Part shown: piece by piece, positions 8,794-17,392 of the stretch | How the letters are laid out: the number at the start of each line of letters is the position of its first letter | Position numbering within the stretch: the first letter of the stretch is position 1 | Assembly: GCA_001314655.1 (NCBI GenBank) | Contig: LJSF01000028.1 | Coordinates: 227,882 to 291,881 of the forward strand | Direction of reading: 5' to 3' | Source: Rhodobacteraceae bacterium HLUCCA08 | GTDB taxonomy: Bacteria; Pseudomonadota; Alphaproteobacteria; Rhodobacterales; Rhodobacteraceae | Length of the DNA: 64,000 bases | The notes under the pieces: generated by a model | What the model saw: only the letters and a program-made list of their open reading frames with translations | What the model was told of the DNA's origin: nothing | Databases searched by the model: none | Position numbers and translations under genes: made by a program

Positions 8794-9339
8794 TCAGTCA
8801 CCGTCGCCCGTCAGCTTGTCGCGCAGGGCCTCGAGCCCGGCAAAGGGGCGGGCCGCGTCATCGGTCATCGGCGCGGTGCCCGGCTCGGTGACGGATGCGT
8901 CGCCCGGGGCGGCGTCCGGCGCGCGCGGAAAGGCCGGCAGGGCCAGGACCAGGGCCTCGGTCATCACCTCGGCCAGGTCGAGCGCGGCCGGAAGCGGCTC
9001 GGCGCTGTCATCCTCGGGCATCTCGACCTCGTCGCCTTCGGGATCGTGCCAATCGGCCAGGTAGCGGCGGGTCACCGTCTCGTCGATCCGGGTCGTGACC
9101 GGCTCCAGGGTGACACCGCAGGGCTGCACCACGGTGGCGCCCAGCCGGGCCTCCAGCCGCCAGTCGCGCGTGCCCTCGGGCCGCAACCGGCCGGCGAAAC
9201 GCAGCTTGCGCAGGCCAAGCAGCTCCAGCCGTTCGACCAGCGCGGCCCGGGCCGCGGCGTCCGGGACAAGCTCGAACGGGGTCTCGGCGCGGCCGGACAG
9301 CTCCGACAGGCGCAGCGGCTTGGGGCTCGGATCGGTCAT
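8794..9339 (-). CDS. YceD-family (DUF177) protein, probable 23S rRNA accumulation protein
   Basis: A 181-residue protein in the position of YceD, directly before rpmF. The conserved centre includes WRLEARLGATVVQPCGVTLEP (about 60-80; the single Cys sits where the family keeps a CxxC/Cys region) and an acidic stretch DPEGDEVEMPEDDSAEPLP. The segment DLAEVMTEALVLALPAFPR is the typical C-terminal helix-plus-PxxP part. YceD is linked to 23S rRNA processing or accumulation. The start chosen (9339) matches MTDPSPKPLRLSEL; an upstream start at 9411 has no support. The 219-bp gap to rpmF is long, so rpmF may have its own promoter. It is divergent from bamE. Confidence 0.82.
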   Translation of the reverse strand: MTDPSPKPLRLSELSGRAETPFELVPDAAARAALVERLELLGLRKLRFAGRLRPEGTRDWRLEARLGATVVQPCGVTLEPVTTRIDETVTRRYLADWHDPEGDEVEMPEDDSAEPLPAALDLAEVMTEALVLALPAFPRAPDAAPGDASVTEPGTAPMTDDAARPFAGLEALRDKLTGDGD

Positions 9340-9435
9340 GGCGGCGCTCCTGTCGCGGTGCGGCGGCCTTGAACAAGGCGCCTTGCGTGATGTAGACCGC
9401 GTAAAAGGCAAGAGCAGTCAAGGCAAGGGGGCGGC

Positions 9436-9909
9436 ATGGCGCGCGCATCGACCAGATCGGCACGGGGCCGTCGCCTTGGCATCGCGCTTGTCGCGCTTCT
9501 GGCCCTGTCGGCCTGCAGCGAGCAATTCCGGAATCACGGCTACGTGCCCGGCGACGACCAGCTGGCCGAGGTTCTGATCGGTCTGGATGATCGCGCCTCG
9601 GTGGCCGAGGTGCTGGGCGCGCCCACCGCCGGCGGCGTGCTGGACGGCGACGCCTTCTATTACGTCCAGAGCCGGTTCCGCCATTTTGCCTTCTTCGAAC
9701 CGCAAGAGGTCGACCGCCAGGTCGTGGCGATCAGTTTCGATGCCGAGGGCCTTGTCAGCAATGTCGAACGTTTCGGGCTGGAGGACGGCCAGGTCGTCGC
9801 CCTGTCGCGGCGCGTGACCTCGTCCAGCGTGCGCGACACCACCTTCCTGCGCCAGTTGCTGGGCGCGCTGGGCAATTTCGACGCCAGCCGGGTGCTGGGC
9901 AGCGAATAG
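9436..9909 (+). CDS. bamE: Outer membrane assembly lipoprotein BamE (SmpA/OmlA family)
   Basis: A 157-residue lipoprotein. The signal peptide ends in the lipobox LSAC (24-27), so the mature protein starts at Cys27 and is sorted to the outer membrane because +2 is Ser, not Asp. The SmpA fold follows: a helix with DDQLAEVLIGLDDRASVAEVLG, then GGVLDGDAFYYVQSRFRHFAFFEPQEVDRQVVAISFD (beta strands). This pattern of lipid-anchored small alpha-beta domain identifies BamE, the accessory subunit of the BamA outer-membrane protein insertase. It is followed 9 bp later by olsB, so the two may be cotranscribed. Confidence 0.88.
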   Translation: MARASTRSARGRRLGIALVALLALSACSEQFRNHGYVPGDDQLAEVLIGLDDRASVAEVLGAPTAGGVLDGDAFYYVQSRFRHFAFFEPQEVDRQVVAISFDAEGLVSNVERFGLEDGQVVALSRRVTSSSVRDTTFLRQLLGALGNFDASRVLGSE

Positions 9910-9918
9910 GACCCGGCG

Positions 9919-10701
9919 ATGCTGGATGCGCCCGCCCGCCCGACCCCGCCCGGCGCCGCATCGGCAACGGGCCGGACGGGCCGGGGCCGCTACGCCGTGC
10001 GCTACGCCGTCACCGCCGAAGACCTGGACGCGGCGCAGCGGTTGCGAGGGCTTGCCTTTGCCGGGCCGGGCCGGCCGCCCGACAAGGATCGGTTCGACGC
10101 GCTGTGCCGTCACCTGCTGGTCGAGGATCCCCGCGGCGGCGCGCTTGTGGCCACCTGCCGGGTGCGGGTCCTGTCCGGCGCAGCGGGGCTGGACGACAGC
10201 TATGCCGCGCAGACCTATGACCTGGCCGCCCTGGCGCGGTTTCCCCGCCCGATGGCCGAGATCGGGCGGTTCTGCATCCGCCCCGGCCTGGCCCGGGATG
10301 CGGATATCCTGCGCCTGACCTGGGCGGCGCTGGCCGGGCTGGTGGATGCCGAAGGGATCGGCCTGCTGTTCGGCTGCGCGTCCTTTCCGGGCACCGATCC
10401 GGCGGTCTATCGCGACGCTTTCGGTCTGCTGGCCGCGCGCCACCGGGCGCCGGCGGCCTGGCGGCCGGGGCGACGCGCGGCGCAAACCGTGCCGCTGACG
10501 GTCGCGGAGGGCTGGTGCGCGCAGGCGGCGTTGCGTCAGATGCCACCGCTGCTGCGCAGCTATCTGGGCCTGGGCGGATGGGTCGGCGATCATGCGGTGA
10601 TCGACCGGCGGATGAACACGCTGCATGTCTTCACCGCGGTCGAGGTCGCGGCGATCCCGCCGGGTCGGGCACGGGCGCTGCGGGCGCTGGCGGCATCCTG
10701 A
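9919..10701 (+). CDS. olsB: L-ornithine N-alpha-acyltransferase (ornithine lipid synthesis)
   Basis: A 260-residue GNAT-like protein of the OlsB (hemolysin-like) family. OlsB puts a 3-hydroxyacyl chain from ACP onto ornithine, making lyso-ornithine lipid at the inner membrane. Signature stretches are YAVTAEDLDAAQRLRGLAF, CRVRVLSGA, AEIGRFCIRPGLARDADILRL and GLLFGCASFPGTDP. The acyl-CoA/ACP-binding core lies at about 100-150. The first 25 residues are Pro/Ala-rich and not conserved. The partner acyltransferase OlsA is not adjacent: the next gene is an ABC-F ATPase. It follows bamE by 9 bp. Confidence 0.85.
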   Translation: MLDAPARPTPPGAASATGRTGRGRYAVRYAVTAEDLDAAQRLRGLAFAGPGRPPDKDRFDALCRHLLVEDPRGGALVATCRVRVLSGAAGLDDSYAAQTYDLAALARFPRPMAEIGRFCIRPGLARDADILRLTWAALAGLVDAEGIGLLFGCASFPGTDPAVYRDAFGLLAARHRAPAAWRPGRRAAQTVPLTVAEGWCAQAALRQMPPLLRSYLGLGGWVGDHAVIDRRMNTLHVFTAVEVAAIPPGRARALRALAAS

Positions 10702-10747
10702 CGTCAAGGGGCTTGCGTCCGGCCGGGCGGCTGGATAGCTGACGGCC

Positions 10748-12562
10748 ATGGCCCGCGCCCCGCTTCTGCAATTGTCCGACATCTCGCTCAGCTTCGGCGG
10801 GGATCCGGTCTTTGCCGATCTGTCGGTGGTGGTTCAGCCTGGCGACCGGGTCGCGCTGGTGGGCCGGAACGGGTCGGGAAAATCCACGCTTCTCAAGGTG
10901 GTGGCGGGCCTTGTTGAACCGGATCGCGGGACGCGCGTGGTGCCGCCCGGCACCTCTGTCGGCTACATGGAGCAGGATCCGGACATGGCCGGTTTCGCCA
11001 CCTTGGGCGATTTCGCGGCCGCCGCCCTCCCCCCGGGAGAGGCCTGGCGGATCGAGGCCGCGGCCGAGGGGCTGAAGCTGGATCTGGACCGGGCGGTCGG
11101 CACCGCCTCGGGCGGGGAACGGCGCCGGGCGGCGCTGGCGCGTCTGCTGGCCCAGGCGCCCGACCTGATGTTGCTGGACGAGCCCACCAACCACCTGGAT
11201 ATCGCGGCGATCGGCTGGCTGGAACGGACCCTGGCGGACACCCGCGCCGCCTTCGTGCTGATTTCCCACGACCGGGCCTTTCTGACCGCGCTGACCCGGG
11301 CCACCCTGTGGATCGACCGGGGCCAGGTGCGGCGGCAGGAGCGCGGCTTTGCCGATTTCGAGGCCTGGCGGGACAAGACCTGGGAGGAAGAGGATCTTGC
11401 CCGCCACAAGCTGGACCGCAAGATCCGCGAAGAGGCCCGCTGGGCGGTCGAGGGGATCAGCGCCCGGCGCAAGCGCAACATGGGGCGGGTGCGCGCCCTG
11501 CAGGACCTGCGCGGCGAACGCGCGGCGATGATCCGGCGTCAGGGCACCGCCGCGATGGCGCTTGAGGAGGGGCAGAAATCCGGCCGCAAGGTGATCGTCG
11601 CGCGCGGCCTGACGAAGACCTATGACGACGCGCCGATCGTCACGGGATTCGACCTGACCGTGATGCGCGGTGACCGGGTCGCGTTCGTGGGGCCGAACGG
11701 GGTCGGAAAAACGACGCTGATCAAGATGTTGCTGGGCGATGTTGATCCTGATTCAGGAACCGTGACCCATGGCACCAACCTGGCGGTGGCCGTGTTCGAC
11801 CAGGCCCGTGCGCAGCTGAGCCCCGAGGCCAGCCTCTGGGACAACCTGACGACCGATCCGTCGATGCGGGTGTCGGGCCGGTCCGACCAGGTCATGGTGC
11901 GCGGCACGCCGCGGCACGTGGTCGGCTACCTCAAGGATTTCCTGTTCGACGAGGCCCAGGCCCGCGCCCCGGTCCGCTCGCTGTCGGGGGGCGAAAAGGC
12001 CCGGCTGCTGCTGGCCCGGCTGATGGCGCGCGATTCCAACCTGCTGGTGCTGGACGAGCCGACCAACGACCTGGATATCGAGACCCTGGACCTGCTGCAG
12101 GACATCCTGGGCGAATATGACGGCACGGTCCTGCTGGTCAGCCATGACCGCGACTTCATCGACCGGGTGGCGACCACCACCGTTGCGATGGAGGGCGACG
12201 GGCGCGCGGTGCTGTATGCCGGTGGCTGGAGCGACTACCGCGCGCAGCGCCAAAGCGATGAGCCGAAGGCGAAGAGCGCCCCGCAAGCCCCTGTGAAAAA
12301 ACAGGAAAGGCCCAAGGGAAAGGCCGCGTCTCCGGCCGGCCTCAGCTTTACCGAGCGGCATCGCCTGGAGGAATTGCCGGCGATCATCGACCGTCTGGCT
12401 GCCGAGATCGGCAAGCTGGAGACCCTGCTGGCCGATCCCGACCTGTTCAGCCGCGAACCGGTGAAGTTCCGCAAGGCGACCGAGGCGCTGGCAGACCGCC
12501 AGCACAGGCTTTCGGCCGCCGAGGAGGAATGGCTGACCCTGGCCGAAAAGGCCGAAGGCTAG
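10748..12562 (+). CDS. ABC-F ATPase, Uup-like
   Basis: A 604-residue soluble protein with two ABC ATPase domains and no membrane segments. Walker A motifs are GRNGSGKST (about 39-47) and GPNGVGKTT in the second half. ABC signatures are TASGGERRRAALARL and LSGGEKARLLLARL, and Walker B motifs are LMLLDEPTNHLD and LLVLDEPTNDLD. The C-terminal about 90 residues (LSFTERHRLEELPAIIDRL...LADRQHRLSAAEEEW) form the coiled coil typical of Uup. ABC-F proteins act on ribosomes or DNA structures; Uup is linked to precise transposon excision. The stop codon shares the four bases CTAG with the stop of the convergent small membrane protein gene. Confidence 0.9.
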   Translation: MARAPLLQLSDISLSFGGDPVFADLSVVVQPGDRVALVGRNGSGKSTLLKVVAGLVEPDRGTRVVPPGTSVGYMEQDPDMAGFATLGDFAAAALPPGEAWRIEAAAEGLKLDLDRAVGTASGGERRRAALARLLAQAPDLMLLDEPTNHLDIAAIGWLERTLADTRAAFVLISHDRAFLTALTRATLWIDRGQVRRQERGFADFEAWRDKTWEEEDLARHKLDRKIREEARWAVEGISARRKRNMGRVRALQDLRGERAAMIRRQGTAAMALEEGQKSGRKVIVARGLTKTYDDAPIVTGFDLTVMRGDRVAFVGPNGVGKTTLIKMLLGDVDPDSGTVTHGTNLAVAVFDQARAQLSPEASLWDNLTTDPSMRVSGRSDQVMVRGTPRHVVGYLKDFLFDEAQARAPVRSLSGGEKARLLLARLMARDSNLLVLDEPTNDLDIETLDLLQDILGEYDGTVLLVSHDRDFIDRVATTTVAMEGDGRAVLYAGGWSDYRAQRQSDEPKAKSAPQAPVKKQERPKGKAASPAGLSFTERHRLEELPAIIDRLAAEIGKLETLLADPDLFSREPVKFRKATEALADRQHRLSAAEEEWLTLAEKAEG

Positions 12563-12774
12563 GGCCGGGCGAGGATGACCAGGATCAGATAGGCGACCGG
12601 CACCAGCGACAGCGCGGCGATGCCCAGGGCCGGCAGGCCCCAGATCGACACGGCGGCCAGCACGGCGGCCAGGAACACGGCCAGCAGCGACCAGGTCAGG
12701 GCCACGCCGGAGGTTTCCTTGTGCACCTTTTGAACCGGTGCGGCGGAGGTCGGGTCTTGTGACAGAATGCTCAT
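12559..12774 (-). CDS. Small predicted inner-membrane protein (71 aa)
   Basis: Starts MSILSQDPTSAAPVQKVHK (cytoplasmic, polar), followed by two hydrophobic segments: about 24-46 (VALTWSLLAVFLAAVLAAV...) and 48-70 (LPALGIAALSLVPVAYLILVIL). It ends after a short AR-P tail, so it is a two-helix hairpin with both ends probably on the same side. No family is recognised. The ATG at 12774 is preferred over an in-frame upstream one at 12834 that would place a non-hydrophobic leader in front. It is convergent with the ABC-F gene, the two stops overlapping in CTAG, and lies 69 bp behind mazG on the opposite side of a spacer. Confidence 0.6.
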   Translation of the reverse strand: MSILSQDPTSAAPVQKVHKETSGVALTWSLLAVFLAAVLAAVSIWGLPALGIAALSLVPVAYLILVILARP

Positions 12775-12843
12775 GGCACGCAGATAACCGGTAACGCTTC
12801 GCATTCCATGCGTCAGGGCGCCGCAGTGCAGCACGCCCCGGGG

Positions 12844-13662
12844 TCAGCCCCGCTTTTCGGCCTGTTTCACAAGGTCCCAGAGCGCGTCCATCTCGGCCAG
12901 GTCACTGTCCTGCGGTGACTTGCCGCGGGCGGCGAGCGCATCCTCCACCGCTTCGAAGCGGCGGGTGAACTTGTGATTGGCCCGGCGCAGGGCGGCCTCG
13001 GGGTCGACGCCCAGGTGGCGGGCCAGATTGGCGACCACGAACAGCAGGTCGCCCAGTTCTTCCTCGATCTCGTCCGGGCCCAGCCTGTCGCGTGCCTCGG
13101 CCAGTTCGGCGGCTTCCTCGGCGATCTTGGCGGTGACCTGGCCCACATCGGGCCAGTCGAACCCGACCCGGGCCGCGCGTTTTTGCAGTTTCAGCGCCCG
13201 CAGCAGCGCCGGCAGGCCCACCGCGACCCCGTCCAGGGTGCGGCCCTGTGCCTTGGCGGCCCGTTCGGCGGCCTTGACGCGCTCCCAATCGGCGGTCTGC
13301 TGTTCGGCGCTCTTGTCGCGGCTTTCGGCGCCGAAGACATGCGGGTGGCGGGCGACCATCTTGTCGGAAATCGCCCGGGCGACGCTGTCGAAGTCGAACA
13401 GCCCCGCCTCTTCGCCCATCGCCGCATGATAGACGGTCTGCAGCAGCAGATCGCCCAGCTCGCCCTCCAGCTCGTCCCAGGCCTGCCGCTCGATCGCGTC
13501 GGCGACCTCGTAGGCTTCCTCGATCGTATAGGGCGCGACCGAGGCGAAATCCTGCTCGATATCCCAGGGGCAGCCGGTCTCGGGGTCGCGCAGGCGGCGC
13601 ATGATCTGCCGCAGGCGGTCGATCTGGCGGGCGGGATCGGTGGAATGGATCAGGTCGGTCAT
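12844..13662 (-). CDS. mazG: Nucleoside triphosphate pyrophosphohydrolase MazG
   Basis: Hydrolyses (d)NTPs to NMP and PPi, clearing aberrant nucleotides and affecting ppGpp levels. The 272-residue protein has the two-domain MazG layout. The first domain has CPWDIEQDFASVAPYTIEEAYEVADAI and EGELGDLLLQTVYHA (about 30-85). The second has IAEEAAELAEARD and EIEEELGDLLFVVANLARHL (about 185-225). Each carries the EExxE ... ExxD metal-binding pattern. The ATG at 13662 gives the family start (LIHSTDPARQIDRLRQIMRRLRDP); the longer frame at 13857 is rejected. It is divergent from the amidohydrolase gene at 13757. Confidence 0.93.
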   Translation of the reverse strand: MTDLIHSTDPARQIDRLRQIMRRLRDPETGCPWDIEQDFASVAPYTIEEAYEVADAIERQAWDELEGELGDLLLQTVYHAAMGEEAGLFDFDSVARAISDKMVARHPHVFGAESRDKSAEQQTADWERVKAAERAAKAQGRTLDGVAVGLPALLRALKLQKRAARVGFDWPDVGQVTAKIAEEAAELAEARDRLGPDEIEEELGDLLFVVANLARHLGVDPEAALRRANHKFTRRFEAVEDALAARGKSPQDSDLAEMDALWDLVKQAEKRG

Positions 13663-13756
13663 GGCGCAGGGATGGCATGGGCGGCGCGAAACGCCAAGGG
13701 TGCTTGCGAGGCGCCGCCACAGGCGGCACTGTGGCCCGATACGACCGGAGACACCC

Positions 13757-14932
13757 ATGCCCGTGCTGAACCGAATCGCCGCCCTGTCCGAGGACATGGC
13801 GACCTGGCGCCGCCATATCCACCGCCACCCCGAAACCGGGATCGATTGCGCCGGCACCGCCGCCTACGTCGCCGAACGGCTGCGCGAGATCGGCGTCGAC
13901 CAGATCCACGAAGGCATCGGCCAGACCGGTGTCGTGGCGATCATCGAAGGGCAGGGGACGGGGCCCACGGTGGGCCTGCGCGCCGACATGGACGCCCTGC
14001 CGATCCCCGAGGCGACCGGGGCCGACTGGGCCTCGGAGCGGCCCGGGCTGATGCATGCCTGCGGCCATGACGGCCATACCGCGATGCTGCTGGGCGCGGC
14101 GGCCTATCTGGCCGAGACGCGCAATTTCCCCGGCCGCGTCGCGCTGGTGTTCCAGCCGGGCGAGGAAACCGGCGACGGTGCCGCGCGGATGATCGCCGAT
14201 GGCGCGATCAGCCGATTCGGGATCGACCAGATCTATGCGATCCATTCGGCCCCCGGCACGCCGGTGGGCGGCTTCTACACGACGCCCGGGCCGATCATGG
14301 CGGCGGTGGACGAATTCCGGGTCGAGATCCGCGGCAAGGGCGGCCACGGGGCCTATCCGCATCACTGCATCGACCCGATCCCGGCGGCGACGGCGATCGC
14401 GCAAGCGTTCCAGACCATCGTCAGCCGCAATCACGACCCGCTGCAGGATCTGGTCGTCTCGGTCACCCAGATCCATGCCGGAACCACCCATAACGTGATC
14501 CCCGACAGCGCCTGGCTGGGCGGCACCGTGCGGACCTTCCTGCCGCAGGTGCAGGACATGGTGCGGACCCGGATGGAGGCGCTGGTGGCCGGCCATGCCG
14601 CGGCCTACGGGGTCGAGGCGGTGCTGGATTACGCGATCGGCGAACCGCCCACGGTGAATGACGAGGCCAGCACCGCGCTGGCGGTCGAGGTGGCGCGCGA
14701 CCTGGCCGGACCCGAGGCCGTCTCCGCCGATACCGGCCGCGAAATGGGGGCCGAGGATTTCGCCTATTTCCTGCGCGAGGTGCCCGGCGCCTTCGTGTTC
14801 ATCGGCAATGGCGACACGCCCGGCCTGCATCACCCGGCCTATGATTTCGACGATGCCGCCGCGCCCTGGGGGGCGTCCTTCCTGGCCCGCGTCGCCGAAA
14901 CCGCGTTGCGGCGGGGGGCGGAACGGGCTTGA
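13757..14932 (+). CDS. M20 family amidohydrolase (hippurate hydrolase/aminoacylase type)
   Basis: A 391-residue zinc-dependent amidohydrolase. Recognisable parts are the start TWRRHIHRHPETGIDC, LRADMDALPI, HACGHDGHTAMLLGAA (metal ligands, about 98-113), QPGEETGDGA (catalytic Glu pair) and GKGGHGAYPH in the dimerisation lid. The tail has MGAEDFAYFL and GNGDTPGLHHPAYDF. It cleaves N-acyl groups from amino acids or related amines; no signal peptide, so cytoplasmic. It is followed by an aminotransferase gene 31 bp later and then an agmatinase-family gene. It may therefore deacylate an N-acylated or N-carbamoyl amine feeding that pathway, which is an inference from gene order only. Confidence 0.88.
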   Translation: MPVLNRIAALSEDMATWRRHIHRHPETGIDCAGTAAYVAERLREIGVDQIHEGIGQTGVVAIIEGQGTGPTVGLRADMDALPIPEATGADWASERPGLMHACGHDGHTAMLLGAAAYLAETRNFPGRVALVFQPGEETGDGAARMIADGAISRFGIDQIYAIHSAPGTPVGGFYTTPGPIMAAVDEFRVEIRGKGGHGAYPHHCIDPIPAATAIAQAFQTIVSRNHDPLQDLVVSVTQIHAGTTHNVIPDSAWLGGTVRTFLPQVQDMVRTRMEALVAGHAAAYGVEAVLDYAIGEPPTVNDEASTALAVEVARDLAGPEAVSADTGREMGAEDFAYFLREVPGAFVFIGNGDTPGLHHPAYDFDDAAAPWGASFLARVAETALRRGAERA

Positions 14933-14963
14933 CCGCGCCGCCCGGGCCGCGTCTTCTGGCGCC

Positions 14964-16346
14964 ATGACACACATGAAAGCGAACGATCTCGCGGCGCTCG
15001 ACCGGGCCCATGCCTTGCATCCCTGGCAGAACCTGGACCCCGACCCCGGTGACAGCCCGCTGGTGATCTCTCGCGGCGAGGGCTGCCATCTGTGGGATGC
15101 CGACGGGCGCCAATACCTCGATGCGGTCGGCGGGCTGTGGTGCACCCAGATCGGGCTGGGCAATGCCGAAATGGCAAAGGCCATCGCCGACCAGGCGCAG
15201 CGGCTGGCGTTTTCCTCGACCTTCACCGACATCACCAACGATCCGGCCGCGCTGCTGGCTGCCCGGCTGGCCGCGCTGGCGCCGGACGGGCTGAGCCGGG
15301 TGCATTTCACCACCGGCGGCTCCACCGCGATCGACAGCGCCTACCGGATGGTCCAGTTCGTCCAGGCGGCGCGCGGATTTCCCGAGCGAACCCATGTGGT
15401 TGCGCGGCAGCATTCCTACCACGGCTCGACCTTCGCGGCGATGTCGATCGGGTTGCGCGACGGTGACCGGGCCGCGGGGTTCACCTACAAGGACGACACG
15501 ATCCACCATGTCAGCGCGCCCAGCCTCTATCGCCGCCCCGAGGGGATGGAGACCGGCGACCTGACCGACCATCTGGTGGCCGAGTTCGAGGCCGAGATCG
15601 AGCGGATCGGGGCCGAGCGTATCGCCGCCTTCTTTGCCGAGCCGATCCAGGCCTCGGGCGGGGTGCTGGTGCCGCCGCCCGATTACCTGGCCCGGATGGC
15701 GCAGGTCTGTCGCCGCCACGGCATCCTGTTCGTCGCCGACGAGGTCGTCACCGGCTTCGGACGGTTGGGCGAATGGTTCGCCTCGGAGGCCGTCTACGGC
15801 GTCACGCCGGATATCATCTGCTGTGCCAAGGGCCTCAGCTCCGGCTATCAACCCATTGGTGCGGTTATCTTTTCCGAAGAGCTGTTCAAGGACATGGAAG
15901 GCCATGGCTGGTATGTCTCGGGCTATACCTATGCCGGCCATCCGGTCGCCTGTGCGGCGGCGTTGAAGAATATCGAGATCATCGAACGCGATGGCATCCT
16001 GGCCCATGCGGCCGCGGTCGGCGCCAATTACCAGAAGGCGATGCGGCGGCTGTCGGATCTGCCGATCGTCGGCGATGTGCGCGGGGCCTGCCTGATCGGC
16101 TGCGTCGAGAACGTGGCCGACAAGGCGACCAAACGGCCCTTCCCGGACGAGGTCGATATCGGCCGCCGGATTTCCGACGCGGCCGAGAAACGCGGGCTTC
16201 TGGTGCGGCCGATGGGGGCGTTGAACGTGATGTCGCCGCCCCTGATCCTCACCGAGGACCAGGTCGACTTCATTGAAGAAAACCTGCGCGCGGCGATCAT
16301 CGAGGTGACCGACGACCTGGTCCGGGACGGGGTGCGCGTCGCATGA
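14964..16346 (+). CDS. Class III PLP aminotransferase (omega-amine type)
   Basis: A 460-residue fold-type I aminotransferase. It has DAVGGLWCTQIGLGN (about 54-68), the substrate pocket FTTGGSTAIDSAYRM, HSYHGSTF, the phosphate-binding FVADEVVTGFGRLG and the PLP Schiff-base Lys289 in CCAKGLSSGY. The N-terminal GLWC motif resembles the SpuC/omega-transaminase branch that uses amines such as putrescine or beta-alanine with pyruvate. The start ATG at 14964 is followed by another at 14973. Its stop overlaps the speB start (ATGA), so the two are coupled. Putrescine released by SpeB would be a natural substrate. Confidence 0.88.
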   Translation: MTHMKANDLAALDRAHALHPWQNLDPDPGDSPLVISRGEGCHLWDADGRQYLDAVGGLWCTQIGLGNAEMAKAIADQAQRLAFSSTFTDITNDPAALLAARLAALAPDGLSRVHFTTGGSTAIDSAYRMVQFVQAARGFPERTHVVARQHSYHGSTFAAMSIGLRDGDRAAGFTYKDDTIHHVSAPSLYRRPEGMETGDLTDHLVAEFEAEIERIGAERIAAFFAEPIQASGGVLVPPPDYLARMAQVCRRHGILFVADEVVTGFGRLGEWFASEAVYGVTPDIICCAKGLSSGYQPIGAVIFSEELFKDMEGHGWYVSGYTYAGHPVACAAALKNIEIIERDGILAHAAAVGANYQKAMRRLSDLPIVGDVRGACLIGCVENVADKATKRPFPDEVDIGRRISDAAEKRGLLVRPMGALNVMSPPLILTEDQVDFIEENLRAAIIEVTDDLVRDGVRVA

Positions 16347-17299
16347 GCCTGGAGGATGCCGGCAAGCAGGTCGACCGCGCCTTTACCGGCCCGCTGAAAG
16401 GCGCGGGGTTCGAGAATGCCTTTGCCGGGGCGCCGTCGTTTCTGCGGCGGCGCTATTCCAAGGACCTGAGCGGGGTCGACCTGGCGATCACCGGCATCCC
16501 CTTCGACCAGGCGGTGACCCACCGGCCCGGCACCCGGTTCGGCCCGCGGGCGATCCGCGAGGCGTCGGCCCTGCAGCCCTATGACCCGCCGTTCGGATGG
16601 GGTTTCAACCCCTTGGAGGACTTTGCCATCGTCGATTACGGCGATATGGCGTTCGATTACGCCAAGGTCGCGGAGGTGCCCGCGGCGATCGAGGCGCATA
16701 TCGCCGGTATCCTGGAGGCCGGGCCGGGGGTGGTGACGCTGGGGGGCGATCACTTCGTCACCCTGCCGATCCTGCGCGCCCATGCGGCGCGCCACGGCCC
16801 CCTTGCGGTGATCCAGTTCGACGCCCATTCCGACCTGTGGACCGATGACGATCCGGACCGGATCGACCACGGCACCTTCATGCTCAAGGCGGTGCGCGAG
16901 GGCCTGGTGGATACGGGCCGTTCGGTGCAGGTGGGCATTCGCACGGAATGCGAAAATGCCCATATGATTCAGCATATCAGCGCCCGAACCTGTCACGAAC
17001 GCGGGCCTGATTGGGTGGCCTCGACGCTGCGGCAGATCGTCGACGGGGCGCCGGTCTACATCACCTTCGACATCGACGCGCTGGACCCGGCCTTTGCCCC
17101 CGGCACCGGCACGCCGGTCTGGGGCGGGCTGGCCGCGTGGCAGGCGGCGGCGATGCTGCGCGACCTGGCCGGGATCCGCATGGTCGGCGGCGACGTTGTC
17201 GAGGTCTCGCCACCCTATGATGCCGCCGGGATCACCGCGGTGGCCGGGGCGCATGTGGCGATGGAGCTGCTGTGCCTGTATCTGTGGACCAGGCGGTAA
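16343..17299 (+). CDS. speB: Agmatinase / ureohydrolase-family enzyme
   Basis: A 318-residue ureohydrolase. The dinuclear Mn site is complete: GGDHFVTLP, QFDAHSDLW and TFDIDALDPAFAPGTGTP, with the family start IPFDQAVTHRPGTRFGPRAIR at about 48-68. Agmatinase hydrolyses agmatine to putrescine and urea; close relatives act on guanidinobutyrate or guanidinopropionate and cannot be excluded by eye. Translation is coupled to the upstream aminotransferase by an ATGA overlap. There are no signal or membrane segments. Confidence 0.86.
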   Translation: MSLEDAGKQVDRAFTGPLKGAGFENAFAGAPSFLRRRYSKDLSGVDLAITGIPFDQAVTHRPGTRFGPRAIREASALQPYDPPFGWGFNPLEDFAIVDYGDMAFDYAKVAEVPAAIEAHIAGILEAGPGVVTLGGDHFVTLPILRAHAARHGPLAVIQFDAHSDLWTDDDPDRIDHGTFMLKAVREGLVDTGRSVQVGIRTECENAHMIQHISARTCHERGPDWVASTLRQIVDGAPVYITFDIDALDPAFAPGTGTPVWGGLAAWQAAAMLRDLAGIRMVGGDVVEVSPPYDAAGITAVAGAHVAMELLCLYLWTRR

Positions 17300-17392
17300 C
17301 GGCGCGACGGGCCCGTCGGGATCGCGTCGGTGTCACGTCGGTGCCGACCGGCAGGGGCCGGCAGGACGGGGCCGGCTAGGAAGGGGGCGCGG

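Noticed and set aside
12902..15325. 807-codon minus-strand frame over mazG and the amidohydrolase
   Set aside because: Overlaps mazG in a different frame and is antisense to the amidohydrolase; Arg/Gly-rich shadow.
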